A stretch of 64,000 bases of DNA from Carya illinoinensis (GCF_018687715.1 NC_056767.1:26399501-26463500); one strand, 5' to 3'; shown: positions 30,830-44,700, counted from the first letter of the stretch. Notes: generated by a model from the sequence alone, not told the origin. A program made the numbers and translations.

Positions 30830-33800
30830 ATACCTCATTTGTGATTGCCTTTAATTTTGCTACTCGGAATACCCCTACGACTTTTGAATACTTCCAATCA
30901 GAATTGTTAAACCATGAACTGCTACTGGTTGCATAGACACCCTGTATTGAAGCTGTGAGTTTTGCTCTTTACTCTCAACAACATAACAATCAATCTCTCC
31001 ATCTCAAATCTGAATACTCTGGCCCATCTAAAAAGTATCAGCAATACAAGCACAAAAAGCAATCCAGTCCACATGTGAACTTTAAGTCCACCAACTCCTC
31101 TTCCACATCAAACAAGTTCCATGTCAAATATGTGGGAGAACAAATCACCAAGCTTTGGATTGTTTTCATATAATGGATCATGCTTACCAGAGTCATTATC
31201 CTCCTAAGCAACTAGCTGCAATGGTTGCAACCAAAAACTCAAATATTAAAGACCAAGCATGGTATGTTGATAGTAGGGCAAACACTCATATTACAACCAA
31301 TTTGGATAATCTCTCAAATCAACAGCCATATCAAGGTCTTGAGTCAGTTGCAATTGGTAATGGTACCTCTCTACCAATTCAACATTCTGGTTATAGTATA
31401 TTTTCCACTCCAGCTTCTTCATCTACATTAAATAATATTTTTTATTGTCCTAAAGTTCCTGTCAATCTTCTTAGCATCCCAAAGTTGTGTGCTGATAATA
31501 ATTGTTTTTTTGAACTCATTGCATCTAATTTTTCTATAAAGGATTGCAAGACTAAGAAGCTGCTACATCACGAGCACAGTGAGGATGGATTGTACCCCAT
31601 TCAATTGCAAAGGGCATTTATAAAAAATAACACAATGTTTACCTGTGTGATGAGAGTTAAAACATCGAAGTCTCTGTGGCATCACAAACTTGGACACTCA
31701 TCTCAACCAATAGCTAAACATGTTCTTAAGCATTTTAACTTCTAGTGTCCCAACAAATTGTATCATCCTTTGTTTGTGAATCTTGTTAGCTAGCAAAAAT
31801 AAAACAATTACCTTTTAGTTGATCATCAAGAGTCAGTTTCAGTCCTTTAGAAGTCATCTATTCTGATGTTTGGTCATCTCCTATTCAATTTGTTGGAGGT
31901 TATAATTACTATATCATTTTTATTGAAGACTTTTCCAAGTATACATGGTTGTTTCCAATGTCTCGAAAATCTGAAGTTTTCTCATGTTTTGTCAAGTTTA
32001 AGTGCTTTGTTGAAAACCAGCTCAACACACTTATCAAATCTTTTAAAACTGATAGAGGTGATGAGTTCACCTCACATCAGTTCAAGCACTTCTTATACAT
32101 GTATGGAATACTTCATCAAATATCTTGTCCTCACACACCTCAACAAAATGGGATTTCTGAAAGAAAACATAGGTACATAACTAAAATTGGGCTAGCTTTC
32201 TTAGCACATTCAAGTCTTGCACAAAAATATTGGGTTGATGCATTCTTGACAATAGTATTCCTCATAAATAGATTACCTTGACAACAATATTCCCCATAAA
32301 CAGATTGCATACTCCTCTCCTCAATCTTGAATCACCCTACACCACTTTTTTCCATAAGACACCAAACTATTAACAACTTAAAGTCTTTGGTTGTTGTTGC
32401 TACCTTTTACTCAAGCCCTACAATTCTCACAAACTCAGCTTCACTAGTAAGAGATGCATTTTCTTGGACTACAGTTTGAATCATAGAGGCTATAGGTGTC
32501 TGGATCCACAAAGCACTATGATTTATATCTCTCGTCATGTTATTTTTTATGAATGCACTTTCACAGCCCGTGATCAGGTACAGTTTTCAATCCCTCCAAC
32601 CCATACTTCCCCTGTTGTTTTACTAGGACCAACATTACCATCTTCTTTATCTCACCAATTTCAAGCATCACCTACTTCCCCTTCAATCAACATCAGTACT
32701 TCACCCATACTGTCCCCTTCTTCTATTATTGACTTACATGACAATGCCTCAACTCATTCTCATCAACCATTGATAACAGTTGCTCCTTCTCTACCTCATC
32801 ACCCCATGACCATTAGATCTCGAGCTGGTGTTTCTTGTCCTAAACAATACCCAGATTACCAACTGTTTTATAGCACCGAGCACCCTTACGTTTCACTCAA
32901 TACCTCTGCTTTACCTATTAAACCTAATACATTTGCTCAAATTGGAAAATCTATTGAATGGACAGCTACCATGACATCAGAATTTGAAGCCTTACAAGCT
33001 AATCAAATCTGGGAACTTTGTCCCAGGCCTTCACATAAAAATGCCATATATTGCAAGTAGATTTACAAGTTGAAACTTAAAGCAGATGGTACCATAAATA
33101 GAGACAAGGCCAGATTGGTGACAAAGGGGTTTGAACAACAAATTGGCATTGATTTTACTAAGACGTTTAGTCATGTGGTGAAGCCAACAACAATAAGAAC
33201 TATGCTTGCCTTAGCAGTTTCTTACAACTAACCACTTCATCAACTGGATATATCAAATGTAATTTTGCATGGCCACTTGAATGAGAAAGTATTTATGGAA
33301 TAGCCTGCTAGATTCATTGATAAATCATAGCCTCATCATGTATGTTGACTCAAGAAGGCCATCTATGGCCTGAAACAAGCTCCTCGAGCTTGGTTCACAA
33401 GGTTGTCACAAGCTCTTCTCAATCTTGGGTTTGAGGAATCTGAAGTTGATTACTCTCTTTTCACATATTACACAGACTCCATTAGTGTTTTTGTTCTGGT
33501 TTATGTGGACAATCTTATAATTACAGGCTCAAGTGATCCATTTATTTAGACACTCATTACCTAACTGAGTTGAGATTTTGCAATTGAAAACCTCAACACC
33601 TTACATTACTTCTTGGGAATTCACATTCACAATGACTCAAAAGGCCTTCATCTCTATCAATCAAAATACACAGTTGATCTACTTCATTGAGCTAAGATGC
33701 TAGGGGCAAAACCTTACTCTAATCCACTAGCCTTAGGTTTCAAATTGTCAAAATACAGTAGAGAGCCTCTCACAAATGGTACTGAATACAAACATCCAGT

Positions 33801-34458
33801 TGGAGCACTACAGTGTTGTACCATTACTAGACTTGACATAGCTTTCCCAATAAATCAACTCTGTCAATTCATGCATTCCCCAACAACTGAACATTTCATA
33901 GCACTCAAAAATGTATTTAGATATTTGAAGGCTACACCTCACTATAGACTTTAGTACACACCAAGCTCACTTCATCGCAATGCATACTGTGATTTAGATT
34001 GAGCAAGTTCCATTGATGACAGAAGATCCACAACAGGCTTTGCTGTGTACTTGGGTTCCTCATTGATCTCTTAGAGTGCAAAGAAACAGGTAGTGGTATC
34101 TCACTCTAACACCGAAGCAAAGTACAAGTCAATGGCATTGGCTATTGCTGAAATGTTTTGGATCCACATGCTTCTCAAGGACCTTCATGCTCCTCTTCTT
34201 TCCACTCTAGTGCTATGGCGTGACAACTTGGGTGCATTAGCTCTAGTTTCAAATCCCATTTTTTATGTTATGACTAAACATATAGAAATTGATTATCATT
34301 TCATAAGGGATAAGATTCAAAACAATGAAATTGCAACAAAGCAAATTTCTACTACAAAGCAAGTTGCTGACATTTTTACAAAATGTCTCACTATAGCTTG
34401 ATTTTCCTTGTTACGTGACAAGCTAATGGTTCAGGATTCACCCATTAGCTTGCGGGGA

Positions 34459-34706
34459 AGGAAATCAAAATGACAGATCAAATGCACATGACTAAAGCCA
34501 CTGCAGATCAATTATCATTTAAGTCCCAGGATATTAGCACCACCATATCAGCATATTGATCTCTTGTAACGGATGGTAGTTTAAAGTTGATTTATTACCT
34601 CGTATAGATTAAGTTATCCTGTATGGTTTATCTACAGTTTCAGTATATATACATGTAAGAACATGAAATAAAATATGACAATTTTCTCTCTAAACTAGTT
34701 CTTTCA
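34459..34706 (+). repeat. Copia 3' LTR
   Basis: Aligns with 25955-26207. The first few bases (TGTT) are replaced, so the PPT/LTR border (GCGGGG|AAGGAAATC) is damaged. Confidence 0.85.
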
Positions 34707-36500
34707 ACAGTTGGACTAAAACAGGGACCACCATAGAGCTATTTCTGAACCTTAAATGCCTCAATCCAACAAGAATCATTTGCTGTTAGAAATGAAACCT
34801 GTGTACACAGTTTCGCCTTGTTGGATCAAACATACAGTTTTGATAAGTAGATCGTAGTCTTATAGACCTCATTGAATCGCCAAGAGAGGCAAGAATCGAA
34901 GTTTTTTTTGTTTATCAGACACATCCTTCTAAAAGCTGGTGTATTTAAGCAACTAAATGCAAAATCTGGCTGATAAATAAATATTGCAATACTCCCAAGT
35001 CAAGGGCTTGAAAGGATGTCAGAGCCTAACATGCATCAGTAGAACAACAAATGAAAGAAGTAAAAGATTTCTTGGGATGACACGTCTATGCAGCATGTTG
35101 ATGCCGTCATGGTGGAAGGAAATGATGATGTTTCCGGCCAATATGTTTTAGTGGGTGGATGCGTGACTCAGTCCGGCAGAAATTGTCCATTCAGAAAGAG
35201 AGAGAGAGAGAGAGAGAGAGAAGGTGGTGCCATCATTATCCAAAAAGATACGTAGGTTGAATGATGGAAGATTCATGGTCCAGGACAAAGATAACGTGGC
35301 TCTGTTTGCCATAACAAACAAAGTTGCTTTCAACACCTCTCATAAAATCAAAGTTTCACATATTATATACGTAATGAGCCATGAAAAAATTTCACCAAAT
35401 TTGATATTTTAAATTTGAAAAGTTATTTTTATAAAATTTCTATAACATTTCTCATATTTTATTTTATAGTGAATCATCACAGCTTTTTCATAACTTTTAG
35501 TTAAAAAATTATTTTCTAACTTCGTTTTTCTCATTCTACCAAAAAAATATCCTTCTACAGTCGCAAAAATAAAGACTAAATTAAATAACACATGCAATTA
35601 ATATTAAATTTATGTATTACAAATAATAATATTTTATCTTTATTAAAATTTTATAAAAATAAATTTATAAACTTAAGTGACTTTATCTATGAAATGTAAA
35701 ACTCTTTTTATTGTAAAATGAAAAATTTTACTCATCATTCTCACATTACATATCCCACATAATTTTTTTATTTTTTTTTATTTTTTTTCTATTATCAAAT
35801 ATGTGGCTTATGGATAAAAATTTTAAAAAATAAAAAATAAATGAAATGTACAGGAATGATGAGTAGCAAAACTCTTGTGAAATAAAAAATGATAATTGCA
35901 GTGACAAGTGCAGTACAATCACTTAAAAAAAAAGTGAATAAATACGAGATTCACATAAAAAGAAATTAATTTTTTAATAATAAACTTCACTCTTTTTCAA
36001 AACGACTATATAACGCTTACACACTCTATAATTATGTGTAATTTTACTCCTAGTGAAATAGGTCCAATGTCTCACATCAAGCCACTAAGTTCACTTTTAT
36101 AATATCTTCATGTAACCTAGTAGTTCTAAATGCTAAGCGTCAAGCATCAACTGGCTATCACATAGGATGGCTTTCTTCCTCGCGATCTACGTTTAAGGCT
36201 TCAAATCTTAATTATATAGAACAAGCATGGAGTAGGATACATGCATCGCATAAGACACCAAAACATATGGACAGTTTCAGTTCCATGTTATTCACATAAG
36301 AAAACAAAGATACCAAAAAGAAACAATGGCCAATAACTATTAGGCTAATACGTTAAGATTCCAATTATTATTTGCCCATTTATGTATTATTCTTGTCCAA
36401 ACACAGGCAAGAAGTAGAGGCAAATACTTAATGGAACAAAAGAGGGCACAACTTGGTAATGCTGGACCTTTTAAACAAGGGAATGGTTTGAATACTGTTC
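34707..36500. other. Intergenic stretch between Copia and glutamine synthetase
   Basis: No gene seen. It includes a (GA)n tract at 35198-35221, A/T-rich sequence (35400-36000), and the region that should hold the 3' untranslated part and polyadenylation signals of the leftward glutamine synthetase gene (about 36250-36500). Confidence 0.55.
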
Positions 36501-39500
36501 TCATGGATGCCAGAGGATGGTGGTCTCTGCAATCATGGAGGTCACCACATATGGATCCATGTTAGAAGCAGGCCTCCTGTCCTCGAAATAACCTTTCCCA
36601 TTTCTCTCTGTCTCTCTACCAACTCTAACGGAGGCTCCTCGGTTTGCCACTCCCTGTCCATAACCAGATGCAAAAGGATTCAGCATTCTGTTAAATTATG
36701 AAATAAAGCACTCTAAAAGATAACAGCTTCTTGTTTAATTCCAAACAGACTGAGAATGAGAATGAGGGTGCATGAATCACAAATCATCACTCTGGTTGGG
36801 CAATCCTCACATCACATGCCACCCCAGAAACTCATACTTCTTTTCTAACTATTATGTTAGATATAACATGGAGGTGGAACTTTTTACCCATAAGAAGTTT
36901 TTGATGTCTGCTGTTTCATGCTTTCCGGTGAGACGGCGGTCGTTGCCCTCCCCATAAGCTGCAATGTGCTCTTTGTGCTTCAATCCGAGCTTTTCAATAG
37001 CTTTTTTTATGACTTCGTACCCTCCATCAGTTCTCATGGACTTGGTGCTGAATTCACCACAAGTCAAACAAGGAGAGGTATCACAATTACATGCACAACT
37101 TCAAGCGAATTAACATTTACTACAAACCATATTATTACACAACTCCATCAGGCCATTGGGAACCATATTAACAACAAATATTTATTAATGATAGATCTCG
37201 TACTTTACCTATAATTAGTGTGCGCACCAGCCCCATTCCAGTCGCCCTGGTGATAATGATTTGTCAAAGTTAATACACAAAACAATTTTTACAGACCAAA
37301 GTAATTCCCGCAATGAGAGACCGGTGACAATCTAACCTCAATAGGTTTGGGATCAAAGGTAAGTGTTACTCCAGCTATCTCTGTAATCCTCTGGCATTAC
37401 AGAAAACGCGTCTTGAGGAACATTGTTTTTTCCATGAAGTTTGAATAAAAAGCGATCACCATCATATTTTAAGATTTCAACAGTTGGGAAAACTAGATTA
37501 TATTACCTCTAGAATATAACGAGCAACCCAGAGCTCATCTCCTGCAGAGATACCAGCGACTGGGCCAACTTGGAATTCCCACTACAAAATAGGTTAAGAC
37601 AATAAGTGTTTGGAACTAAACCACATACAACACAAGCAGAGAAAATCGGTGAAGATCAAAACAAAGTCAAAAGAAAAACCAAACAAGAAATTAATTTCTT
37701 TTACCTGTCCCGGCATCACTTCTCCATTGACACCACTGATGTTGATGCCAGCAAAAAGACAGGCTTTGTAATGAGAATCCACAATATCACGGCCAAAGGC
37801 CTTATCAGCACCAACACCACAATAGTATGGACCCTGTAATCAAACACACACTTCCACTTACACCGTGCAAAAACAGCAAAGAGGAGACTTGTATGAACAG
37901 AGAAAACGAGCATCAAGTAGTCAACTAGAATTATCAGGGTCACTCAAATCCAGATGAAATATAGTATTAACAGCATCCTGCTCTTGTATCAAATATGATC
38001 ATTCCCTAAAAAATGTGTAAATTATGCAAGGAAGAATATTATTGGTCATGTTGCTCAGAATACTAAATGCTAAAAGCGCCACATTGAAGGATACACAAGA
38101 GATGTTTTATAGAGGACGTTCCTGGCTTGAAATAAATGAAACCAGACCCTAAGGACCTGCTCAATTCCGATACTTCTGTAACCAAGTTAGGGTAAGGAGA
38201 TACATAAAACACCGAGGATGACAAGCTAGAGGCCAGGATTTCGAATTTCAACAGAATTTTGGAACAGGGAAATCCAGAAAATCTGGAGACTTAATCAGGT
38301 AGTCAAACAACGGATACCATACAATCAAAAACTGTAAATTGGCAAAGAGAAATATACGTCACCTGTGGTCCAGGATAACCACCGCGAGGCCACCCCATTG
38401 GCCATTTTACATCTTTTTGCAACAAGGTGTACTCCTGCTCTATACCATACCTGTTTGTTTAAATTAAACTTGAGAGAAACTATATGCATATTCGTGGATC
38501 AATATACAACGAAAAAGATTTATAAACAAGGAAAGGATAGAACTTGTCAAAGAAATACTCGAAACCCCAAAAGCTAGAACATACCAAGGTTCTTCAGCAA
38601 CAACGTCAGGATGGCTAAAAACTTTTGCAGCATTGTATCTCTTATTTGTTGAAATAGGCTCTCCGGCCGGGGTATAGGCATCACACATAACCTATGGAGT
38701 TATATTCGATAATAATTAAACAACTTAATTTTACTAGTAATGGAAAATAACAAAAAATCTGTCTGTTCAATAAGTTTAACAAAATAAGTTCACATTAATT
38801 AAGTGAAAGGGATATCATTTATTCTTAGCAATTAAGTGAAAAATACTTACAAGAATGTTATTGCCCCTCCTAAATGGATCCCTGAAAATCGCTTGGGGAC
38901 TATTTTAATTCAACAAAAAAAAAAAAAACAAAAAAAAAGAATATCCATTTATCAAAAGGAATAGAGAAATAAATAATTATTTGAGAGAGAGAGAGAGAAA
39001 GAGAGAGTGGTCTATTATACTGCAAGATGACTTCACTGTCATCCCCAGGAGCTTGGCCTGTGCTAGAACCATCATAGTTCCACTTTGGAAGTTTTGCAGG
39101 ATCAGTAACTGGTCCAGGAAGAGTCTGTTCCATTGAAAATAAATTATTGGAAAAAAAGAATTAACCATAAGCCATAACATAAAAAACATTATTATATAAA
39201 AACCAAAAAAAGAAAAAGAAACAAACAGAAGAAAAGAAATTACCCTGGCTTTGCTTCTAATGTCCATACCCGATCCACCGATCCTGTTCATAAATAAATA
39301 GATGGGTTCCCGGATCAATTTTAACACGAGAACAGAAAAACATAAAACAGAGATAAAAATATATTACTAAGATAATCGGTTCGACCAAGAGATCATTGTA
39401 AAAAGAAAAGAAAAAACCTAAGAGAGAGAGCTGAAAAATAATATCAATTATATGATAAGAGAGAGATGGAGAGTGAGAAACGCAGTAACGGAACGACAGA

Positions 39501-39820
39501 TATATCACTACAGGATACCCTATCATGAAACAAAAATGCAGCAGCTAATCGAATCATGCAAGCCAGAAAAAGCTGCAAGAAAAACACAGCCATATCACAA
39601 CAATGGGATGTACCCAGAAACAGAAAGACTCCAACTTTAATGAAAAACGCACTATCTATCAACGTGATTCTTCATTTACATTGAAAGAAATTTAAAAGGA
39701 ACAAAAAGGTAATGAGAAAGAGACATTAAGATCTGAGAATGCTCACCATATGTACTCGGCGATCACCTTCTCAGTGGTCTCGGAGAGATTGAGGTTGACA
39801 AGATCTGAAAGCAGAGACAT
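36501..39820 (-). CDS. GLN1: Cytosolic glutamine synthetase (GS1), 12 exons, 356 residues
   Basis: Joins ammonium to glutamate using ATP to give glutamine; the cytosolic isoform handles assimilation and nitrogen recycling, for example in vascular tissue. Exons on the minus strand: 39820-39747, 39283-39244, 39124-39021, 38899-38851, 38691-38585, 38450-38363, 37833-37705, 37581-37507, 37390-37337, 37247-37210, 37047-36888, 36653-36501. All borders are GT-AG and the 1,071 coding bases give 356 residues plus a stop, the usual GS1 length. Start [18 protein letters not shown] is typical of GS1 and there is no plastid transit peptide. Signature stretches: [66 protein letters not shown] and [12 protein letters not shown] (ATP and glutamate sites). 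No stop or frameshift is found. The octamer should be intact. Introns contain GA-rich tracts (38983-39007) but no inserted element that I can recognise. Confidence 0.97.
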
Positions 39821-39896
39821 CTTCACAGCAAGAAACAAATGAGAAAAAGATGTTGCACCCAACAGGCGATTTTAGCGATAAAAAAGAGGAAGGCTC

Positions 39897-39906
39897 TATT
39901 TAAATG
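39897..39906 (-). promoter_or_regulatory. Putative TATA box of the glutamine synthetase gene
   Basis: On the minus strand ATTTAAATAG lies about 80 bases upstream of the ATG, followed by a CT-rich leader (AGCCTTCCTCTTTTTT). Position suits a short 5' leader. Confidence 0.5.
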
Positions 39907-41724
39907 ATCAGGCTCGGATTCTGCACGGTGCAGAGACGTTCGATAGTTGTACTTTAAGCCCTTAAGCTTTTGGCCTTATCTTGGAGGTGACAAGTGACAA
40001 CGACGTCCAGGCCGAAGATGGAGGAAGTGGTTTAGTGCATGCTTGACACTCGCAGGATCTCGTATTTTCGTGAAATATTAGGAAAATAATTCGAGTCAAT
40101 AATTTTATTTAATTAAGAAAATTTTAAAAAGTAAATAGAAAAAATTAAATAAAAATATTATAAAATTTAAAAATTATTTGAATACAATTTTTAATATTTT
40201 TTTATTTTAAAATTTATAAAAATTATAGTGATTTTTATGTTTTAATAATAATTAAGTGATGATTAAATAAATAATTTAAAATTTTAAAATTGAAAAGTGT
40301 TATATTTAAAAGAATTAGTATTGGATTGATCAAAAGTCTAACTAAATGTAAAACAATTCTGCTACAGCTACTCGGCATTGCGTACCTTTGAGAAAATCGG
40401 CTGACATCAGCCGATATATTTAATTAAAAAAAAAACAGATCAAACGCAGTTGAAGAAGAGAAATGAGGAGTAAATGCGCTCGAAAAAATGAAATGAAGCC
40501 CAACCATAGAGCCTTCTAGAGTTGAGAGAGAAAGTGTCGTCTGAGAGAGAGAGAGCGCCGATGGTCGTCATGGTGGGTATGAACGCCTTTAGCGACATTT
40601 TATGTGTCTCAGGAGCAGCATTTCCATTTGGACTTTTATTGAGCTTTGAAGGGGAACACCTATCCCAGTTTCCGTTTTTGGTGACAACTTGACTTTTTGC
40701 TAGTTTTGTTAAAAGACTATAGCTTTCTCGCAAGTTCAAGTCGGTTTCATGGTGAGCATGTGATCTGAAAGATTCTTTTCTTCTAATTATCAATGAGATG
40801 AGGGAACTATTAAAGATTAATATTTGTATGTAATGAAGCAATTAGTTTAAAACCCTTATAAAGTCCATTTTTTTAGCCAAGGAATAATTTTTTAAAGTGT
40901 AAGACGACAATAGGCATCTTATAACTTTTGGTTTGTGTTGTTGTTTCAATCACTATCACAACTTTTAGTTGGGGCAATTCCAAGAATGTTAAATTCTTTG
41001 AAAAGCTATCAATGCAAAGTATTTATTTTATTTGGTTTGTGGGGAGCTATGTTGCGATGTGGGATTGCTTTGTTATGTGGGTTGACGAAGGGAGGGTAGG
41101 GTTGCTTTGTTCTGTGGGTAGATGAAGGGAAGGGAGGGAGAAAGCAAAGATGCGGTCGTTTGGTATATGAAACCCACCGTTTCATTTGTACACATGGACG
41201 CCAGGTACGTGAAGATTCCCCCAGCTGTGTGCAAATAGACTTTTTCAATATAAAATATGATAAATTTCATCAAAATGGAGCCGCATTGAATTAGTTAAAG
41301 GGATGGGTGGAAAGTTTTGAACTACAGTAAATTTTATGGTTTTTTCAAATTTGAAGAGCTACTATCATCAAGCAAATGTGTTTTTTTTTATTCAATTTTA
41401 AATGTTCTTTCTTTTAGCTTAGTTTAAATGTTACATAACAGAAAAAATAAAAGCTATATTAAGTTCAAGGTTGATACTTTATAGAGGACTCTAGTCACGT
41501 TCAAGGTACATCGTGGGAGATTAATGTTTTATAAACTAGCTTTTGTGAATGTGCTTTCTTGCCAATGTTTTTTGTTTTATTTTTTTATTTTTTTGATAAC
41601 TTGCTAGTGTTAAATGATCATAATAGGGACTACAAATATCATATTGGTGCACATATATTGGTGCCCTGGACGTGCAAAATAATACCAAAGGATTAATAAA
41701 ATTAAATTGAAAGAAATGCTTTAA
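39907..41724. other. Intergenic stretch upstream of glutamine synthetase
   Basis: AT-rich DNA. It must contain the distal promoter of the glutamine synthetase gene. An open minus-strand stretch at 40440-40841 has no recognisable domain. A short direct repeat (GTTGCGATGTGGGATTGC / GTTGCTTTGTTCTGTGGGT, 41050-41125) is visible. No gene called. Confidence 0.5.
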
Positions 41725-44700
41725 TTTTTTTTTTTTTTTGAAAGGAATATCATTTCATTAACTCAAAACCTCAGTACATTGTTTCTCAATTAAAATAGCT
41801 GACATAACCTCTGGAGGGCCATCTTCAATCCACACAGCCTCACTTTCTAAATACATGCCTAACTTTGTAGCAATGTGAGCAGCCTTATTACCACTTCTCT
41901 TGACAAAATTTAACTTCCAATCAGCATGTCCCAACATTAGGTGTTGAATATCATCCAGCAACTGTCCTTGTGAAGAACAATTAGAATTAATCCCTATAAA
42001 ACCTTCTATAACTGTCTTAGCATCACCCTCGATAATCACCTGTTGTAAACCCAATTCTTGATCCAGATTCAGACTTCTTAACAAAGCATAACATTCTATA
42101 GAAAACATATAACTAACATAATTTCTTGGTGTAGAAATTACAATCATCGTCTCACTCCTGCTATTTCTAACCACAATACCAATACCCATCATTCTCTTTT
42201 CAGAGTCATAGGCTGCATCGAAATTTAGCTTAAAGAAAGGATCAGATTGAGGCCTCCACTGAATATTAGAAGTCTGCATTGAAATATTACTTGCTTCGAC
42301 CGATAAATTCAAATGTATTTCTTTACAAACATCAATATCATCCACTGCTGTTCGAATTAAAACCAGAGGACTAAGAAATTTATTATGAAACACAAAACTA
42401 TTTCTTCTAGACCAGAGCTTATGTAGTATGGTAGCCACATAATCCACAAACTCAGTATCCAATTTGTCAATCAGATCCTCCCATAGTAAACTGAAGTCCT
42501 GATAATTAGAACTCCATTTCTTGAGAGGAGTTTCTTTTTTCCCCCATACATCCATTGAAGCAAGACAACTCTATAGTACATGGATAATAGACTCCTCCCA
42601 CCTCTGGCAAACAGGACACAACCCATCATCTATAATCTGTTTTTTCTTTAGCAGCTGATTGGTTAGTAAAATATCATTAAGAGCCTTCCAAATAAATTGT
42701 TTAATCTTCCCTGGTACCTTTAATTGCCATAATTTCCCACCTCTCCCTTCATTCTAAGCTTCTCCAACAATCTGTTCGTTCAAAGAGCAATCAAGGAAAT
42801 ATGCACTTTTAATTGAAAAAACACCCTTATCACTCTTGGCTCTGATCAATTTATCACTAACATCCCTCAAACAAATAGGAATACTACAAATAAGATGTGC
42901 CTCCTTGATACTGAACACTTCCTTTATTAGATCAATGTTCCACTTGCCACTAACTTCATCAATTAGTGCTACAACTTTTGAGTCTGACACCAACCTATTG
43001 ATAGGAATTTGAACTTTTAAAGAAGAAGGCTGTGGGAGCCATTTGTCATGCCAAACTCGGATCCTCTTGTCATTCCCTACCCTCCAAACTGCACCTTCTT
43101 TGACCAACTGGATTGCAGACCTACGACTTCTCCATATATGAGAAGGAAAACAACCAGCTTTAGCATCCAGAATATCATAGTTTTGATAATATTTGTTCTT
43201 GAAAACCTATGCCACCAAAGAAGAAGATTCTTGAATTAATCTCCACACCTGTTTAGCCAAGATAGCACTATTAAAGCTAACCAGATTTCTAAATCCAAGC
43301 CCCCCCTTTATTCTTTACTTCCCTTAACCTGACCCAACTCCTTTGATGTATACCCTTATCTTCTTTTTTATGACTCCACCATAACCTAGAAAACATTGCT
43401 TCAATCTCCTTTAGTAAATTAGCAGGCAACCTAAAAACACTCTCGTATATGCATGAATGGCTTGCAAAACACTTTTAATAAGAATCTTCTTTCCTGCAGA
43501 AGATAACATTTTTTATTTTCAACTATTAATTCTTTTCCAAACTTTCTCTTTCAAACATCTAAAAGTGTTGTACTTAAACCTTCCTACCATGGTTGGCAAG
43601 CCTAGGTATTTATTATAATTGCCACATAACACCTCATTTGTAGATTCTATAATCAATCCTCTTGCTGCAGGATCTGTGTTTGAACTGAATAGAATGGAAG
43701 TTTTTTGCTTGTTTATAGTTTGCCCTGAAGCACCTTCATATAGTAATAAAATTTGTTCAACATAACACCATTCCTCTTGTTTTACTCTACAGAAAATAAC
43801 ACAATCATATGTAAAAATAAGGTGATTAATAGTCATACCACCCCGTGAGTCAGAGCACTCAATCCTTCAGCACATATGAGAAATAAATAAGGGGACAATG
43901 AGTCCCATTGTCTTAGACCTCTAGAAGGAACAATAGTGTTACCTGGAACCCCATTCACTTTAATAGAATAAGTGATAGACTTAACACATGTCAAACCAAA
44001 CTTGTCCACTTTGCCCCAAATCCCAACTTCGACATCATAACTTCCAAAAATTCCCACTCAACCCTATCATAAGTTTTTGACATATCCAATTTAATGGCCA
44101 TACTTCCTACCTTACTTCTTTGTTTAGCTGCCTGCATAGTATATAGGAGTTCATATGCCACCATAACATTGTCGGTAATGAGTCTTTCAGGAATAGATGC
44201 ACTTTGATTCCATGAAATGATCTTTGAAAGTACCATCTTCATTCTGTTGGCCAGGACTTTTGAGATTAACTTATACAAGAATTGCATAAGCTACTTGGTC
44301 TAAATTCATTCAGAGGCAAGAGAATTTACTTTAGGAATAAAAGCAACATGAGTGTGATTTAGACCAATAGGCATAATAACATTACTTAAGAAATCCAAGC
44401 TAGCTTTAGACACATCCATACTCACTATTCCCTAGTGATCTAAGAAAAAACCCGCACTAAAACCATCTGGTCCCGAAGATTTGAAAGGAGACATTTATTT
44501 TAAAGCAAACAGCACATCATCATTAGTAAATTCCTTTTCCAAACTTAATCTCATTTCATCAGAAATTTGATTATCCATCGTAGCCAAGCACTGCGTAATG
44601 CACTCTCTAGAAGGATTTGTAGACAGAAATACCTGAGAGAAGTGCTACCAAAAGCCATACATAATATCATCAGAATCTGTCAACAATACCCCCTTAGTAT
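41725..44700 (-). mobile_element. L1-type LINE, 5'-truncated
   Basis: The poly(A) tail appears as a plus-strand T run (41725-41739) just beyond the end of the coding part. Reverse transcriptase, a zinc-binding reverse-transcriptase-associated region and RNase H are in the order expected on the minus strand. The endonuclease and ORF1 are missing, so the copy stops near 44700, just upstream of the reverse transcriptase. 5' truncation is usual for LINE insertions. AAATTAAATT occurs near both ends (about 41699-41708 and 44702-44711) but is not adjacent to the tail, so the target duplication is unproven. Confidence 0.8.
41758..44660 (-). pseudogene. LINE ORF2 remnant (reverse transcriptase and RNase H)
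   Basis: Minus-strand order: a reverse-transcriptase lead-in (SPFKSSGPDGFSAGFF near 44470), fingers and palm (MAIKLDMSKTYDRVEWEFLE, 44060-44100), GLRQWDSLSPYLF (43880-43920), then the catalytic box. Here HLIFTYD replaces the expected LLFADD, so the second metal-binding aspartates are damaged. Then come KYLGLPTMVG, a zinc-binding segment (42754-43107: WHDKWLP, FSIKSAY), and an RNase H domain (41758-42555: FKLNFDAAYD, IECYALLRSL, IEGDAKTVI, FVKRSGNKAAH). At least four frame breaks and stops separate the parts. No functional protein can be made. Confidence 0.85.

Larger units (their letters stand above)
26243..34401 (+). pseudogene. Copia gag-pol remnant
   Basis: Gag begins near ATG 26243 and is cut at about 26786 by the nested element; it resumes at about 30840 (FVIAFNFATRNTPTTFEYFQ). 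Protease at 31260 has DSRANTH where the active DSGA is expected, so the catalytic Gly is lost. Integrase: LWHHKLGH zinc motif (31670), SDVW, DRGDEF and NGISERKHR for the D,D,E triad (31860-32180). Reverse transcriptase (33061-33960): QLDISNVILHG, YGLKQAPRAWF and YVDN in place of YVDD. RNase H (33985-34401): SNTEAKYKSMA and an ADIFTKCL end. Several in-frame stops (TAG at 33058, TAA at 33229, TAG at 33302) separate the pieces. It encodes no working polyprotein. Confidence 0.85.
25950..34706 (+). mobile_element. Ty1/Copia LTR retrotransposon, decayed, with a nested insertion
   Basis: Short LTRs (25950-26207 and about 34459-34706) flank gag, protease, integrase, reverse transcriptase and RNase H in Copia order. 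Without the nested element (26787-30829) the length is about 4.7 kb, normal for Copia. A primer-binding site follows the 5' LTR, and a purine tract (GCTTGCGGGG) precedes the 3' LTR, whose first bases appear lost. No convincing 5-bp target duplication: the flanks are AGCAG and ACAGT. Many stops and frameshifts make it non-autonomous. Confidence 0.85.
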
